From Zoogloea dura (GTDB taxonomy: Bacteria > Pseudomonadota > Gammaproteobacteria > Burkholderiales > Rhodocyclaceae), in the NCBI RefSeq assembly GCF_012927165.1, contig NZ_JABBGA010000020.1, forward strand, positions 39,438 to 103,437: DNA of 64,000 nt. The letters are read 5' to 3'. Within the stretch, counting starts at the first letter, position 1. Each line of letters starts with the position of its first letter. Shown piece after piece: positions 63,002 to 64,000 of the stretch. The notes beneath the pieces were generated by a model. The model was not told the origin of the DNA and did not search any database. It was given only the letters and a program-made list of their open reading frames with translations. A program made the translations under genes and the position numbers.

Positions 63002-63008
63002 GCCTAAC
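63002..63008 (+). other. Half attC site (R'' core only) after cassette 3
   Basis: GCCTAAC is the complement of GTTAGGC, which begins cassette 3, so it should be the left core of attC3. No matching GTTAGGC follows within normal attC length; the site appears interrupted by the insertion-sequence DNA that follows. Confidence 0.55.
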
Positions 63009-63344
63009 ACTTTCTAAGGACTTCCCCGTCAAGCACCATTTTCCAATGACCGGCCGCCAGGCCGGTTTTCCTTTCCTGCCTACCTGCTTTTGTTTCCTGA
63101 CGCCTGCACACACGCGGCGGATCGGACAGACAGACTGCCTCTCTCTAATCGTCCTTGATCGGGTCTCGCCCGGGGCCATGCGACTAACCGCACTAGCAGG
63201 CCTCAATCATTCGTCGGCGGGATCAGGGAAACAGGGATCAGTCGTTTCTCTTTTTGATCCGCCATCAGGTTAGCCAGGCTCTCTGCTGGTCGGTCTGACC
63301 TGTTCGTCTATCGCTGATGTGCAGTTGCCATTGCTCGGTTGTGC
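63009..63344 (-). mobile_element. Non-coding end of an IS110/IS1111-type element (possible bridge/seek RNA region)
   Basis: About 335 bp without a convincing gene lie between the half attC and the stop codon of the transposase remnant, on the 3' side of that gene. In IS1111-group elements the long non-coding end that encodes the guiding RNA lies 3' of the transposase, which fits. A GCCGCCAGGCCGG-like hairpin (63051-63069) and other short repeats are present. The exact IS end was not determined. Confidence 0.45.
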
Positions 63345-63704
63345 TCAGCCCCGTTGCCAGGCCTGTGGATTGTAGGGCTCGCCCTTGGCCAGCACCGCCC
63401 ACAGTTGCCGGGCGTGCTTGTTGGCGATGGCGACCAAGGTCTTGTGGTAGCCGATCCGCCCGTTGAGCACGACGATCCACTGCTGCAGACGAGTCAGCTT
63501 TTCAGGAGATTCCCGCCGCTGCTTTCGGAGCGTCGCCGCCAAGACGCTACGCGCACCTTGCACAAGCAGAGTGCGCGAGTAGTCGTCCCCTCGCCGCGTG
63601 ATCCGACCAAGCTTCATCTTTCCCCCGCTGCCCGACTGACTGGGCGTGAGACCGAGCCACGCAGCAAACTGGCGTCCGTTCCTGAACATGGATGCGTCAC
63701 CCAC
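63345..63704 (-). pseudogene. IS110-family transposase, C-terminal remnant
   Basis: About 120 residues match the Transposase_20 (C-terminal) domain of IS110/IS1111 transposases: FRNGRQFAAWLGLTPSQSGSGGKMKLGRITRRGDDYSRTLLVQGARSVL, with the conserved serine region of the family, ending in NPQAWQRG. The N-terminal DEDD half is missing; upstream the sequence changes at about 63705 into IS21-type end repeats. The gene is therefore inactive. Confidence 0.85.
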
Positions 63705-63711
63705 TGTCACC

Positions 63712-63855
63712 GACCGGCACATTGGAGCCAGTTGATGATCGGCACAATGGAGCCACCTTGTGACCGGCACATTGGAGCCACTCCGTGATCGGCGTAATGG
63801 AGCCACCCACGGATCGGCACATAGGCGCCAGCGCCGGATCGGCGTAATGGAGCCA
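63712..63855 (+). repeat. Six 19-bp repeats at exact 25-bp spacing (IS21-family left end)
   Basis: Copies start at 63712, 63737, 63762, 63787, 63812 and 63837, with consensus GAYCGGCRYAWTGGAGCCA and six-base spacers. They precede an istA gene and match the multiple terminal repeats to which IS21-family transposases bind. The IS tip is probably the TGT at 63705-63707. This is not a CRISPR array: spacers are only six bases long. Confidence 0.85.
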
Positions 63856-63927
63856 GTCTCACTCTGACGGACGTCTCGACCTTGAGCGGTCCATCGCTAC
63901 CCTGCCGGGTTTGGCAGGAGAAAGCCG

Positions 63928-64000
63928 GTGGCCCGCAGGAGTATCGAGATGCACGAGTACCGCCAGGCCCTGATGCGTTTGCGTCAGGGCGACTCGGAGC
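63928..64000 (+). CDS. istA: IstA, IS21-family transposase, 5' part
   Basis: The first 24 codons of an IstA transposase (ARRSIEMHEYRQALMRLRQGDSE) are present before the window ends. The RQ(A/V)LxRMRxGDS pattern is typical of the IstA N-terminal helix-turn-helix. The GTG at 63928 has AGGAG eight bases upstream; an ATG at 63949 is a weaker alternative. The upstream repeats belong to the same element. Confidence 0.82.
   Translation, partial: MARRSIEMHEYRQALMRLRQGDSE

Noticed and set aside
63269..63275. GTTAGCC as the missing right half of the third attC
   Set aside because: It would make an attC of about 270 bp with no internal complementarity; the site is better explained as interrupted by IS DNA.
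63712..63855. Six regular repeats considered as a CRISPR array
   Set aside because: Spacers are only six bases and no cas gene is near; an istA gene follows directly, so these are IS21-type terminal repeats.

Overview
The window is about 64 kb of GC-rich DNA with the gene content of a diazotrophic, aromatic-degrading betaproteobacterium. A member of the Azoarcus/Thauera/Azospira side of the Rhodocyclales is my best guess. This is inferred from the nifENX-orf-orf-fdxB-nifQ order, the combination of oxygenase-based aromatic catabolism with nitrogen fixation, and the general protein flavour. No rRNA or tRNA gene was seen.

Layout. (1) 1-1.95 kb: the end of an exbB-exbD-exbD-tonB energy-transduction operon. 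(2) 2.1-5.9 kb: a sulfur module with a rhodanese, a small XRE regulator, a family 2A encapsulin shell protein and a cysteine desulfurase carrying a long, low-complexity N-terminal extension typical of encapsulated cargo. (3) 5.9-7.8 kb: an AraC regulator divergent from a bile acid:sodium symporter-like transporter. (4) 7.8-30.3 kb: a large catabolic island. It holds a meta-cleavage hydrolase with NfuA and a DUF815 ATPase, a chorismate-synthase-like protein lacking an active-site segment, two MarR-type regulators, a styrene/indole-type flavoprotein monooxygenase operon with a FadL porin and flavin reductase, an AraC/XylS-type activator, a carbazole-dioxygenase-like Rieske oxygenase with reductase and extradiol dioxygenase, a YCF48/RND/DUF1302/DUF1329 envelope module, and MDR oxidoreductase, malonyl-CoA synthetase and GlcG/HbpS-like genes. 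(5) 30.3-35.5 kb: an operon with an MbnP-like copper protein, two MbnH-like di-haem enzymes and a beta-barrel-like protein.

(6) 35.6-38.8 kb: a CPA2 antiporter, a flavodoxin-like protein and an orphan exported protein. (7) 39-43.6 kb: nifJ and a dihydroorotate-dehydrogenase-like gene. (8) 43.7-48.3 kb: an arsenic operon (arsR, arsC, acr3, an arsN2-arsD fusion, arsA). (9) 48.3-56.3 kb: a hybrid histidine kinase divergent from nifE-nifN-nifX-orf-orf-fdxB-nifQ, which has a sigma-54-type promoter in front of nifE. (10) 56.3-60.8 kb: an uncharacterised four-gene envelope/muramidase operon and a diguanylate cyclase. (11) 60.8-64 kb: a decayed integron (truncated intI, attI-type core, three cassettes, two attC sites), then the 3' part of an IS110/IS1111-type transposase cut by the repeat-rich end of an IS21-family element whose istA runs off the window.

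How it fits together. The Rieske oxygenase, reductase, extradiol dioxygenase and hydrolase form a plausible ring-hydroxylation and meta-cleavage route. The FadL and RND/DUF1302/DUF1329 proteins suggest a poorly soluble substrate, but its identity cannot be read from the sequence. NifJ can feed electrons to nitrogenase, and NifE/N/X/Q with FdxB build FeMo-co. No nifHDK lies in the window. The right edge is mobile and eroded DNA.
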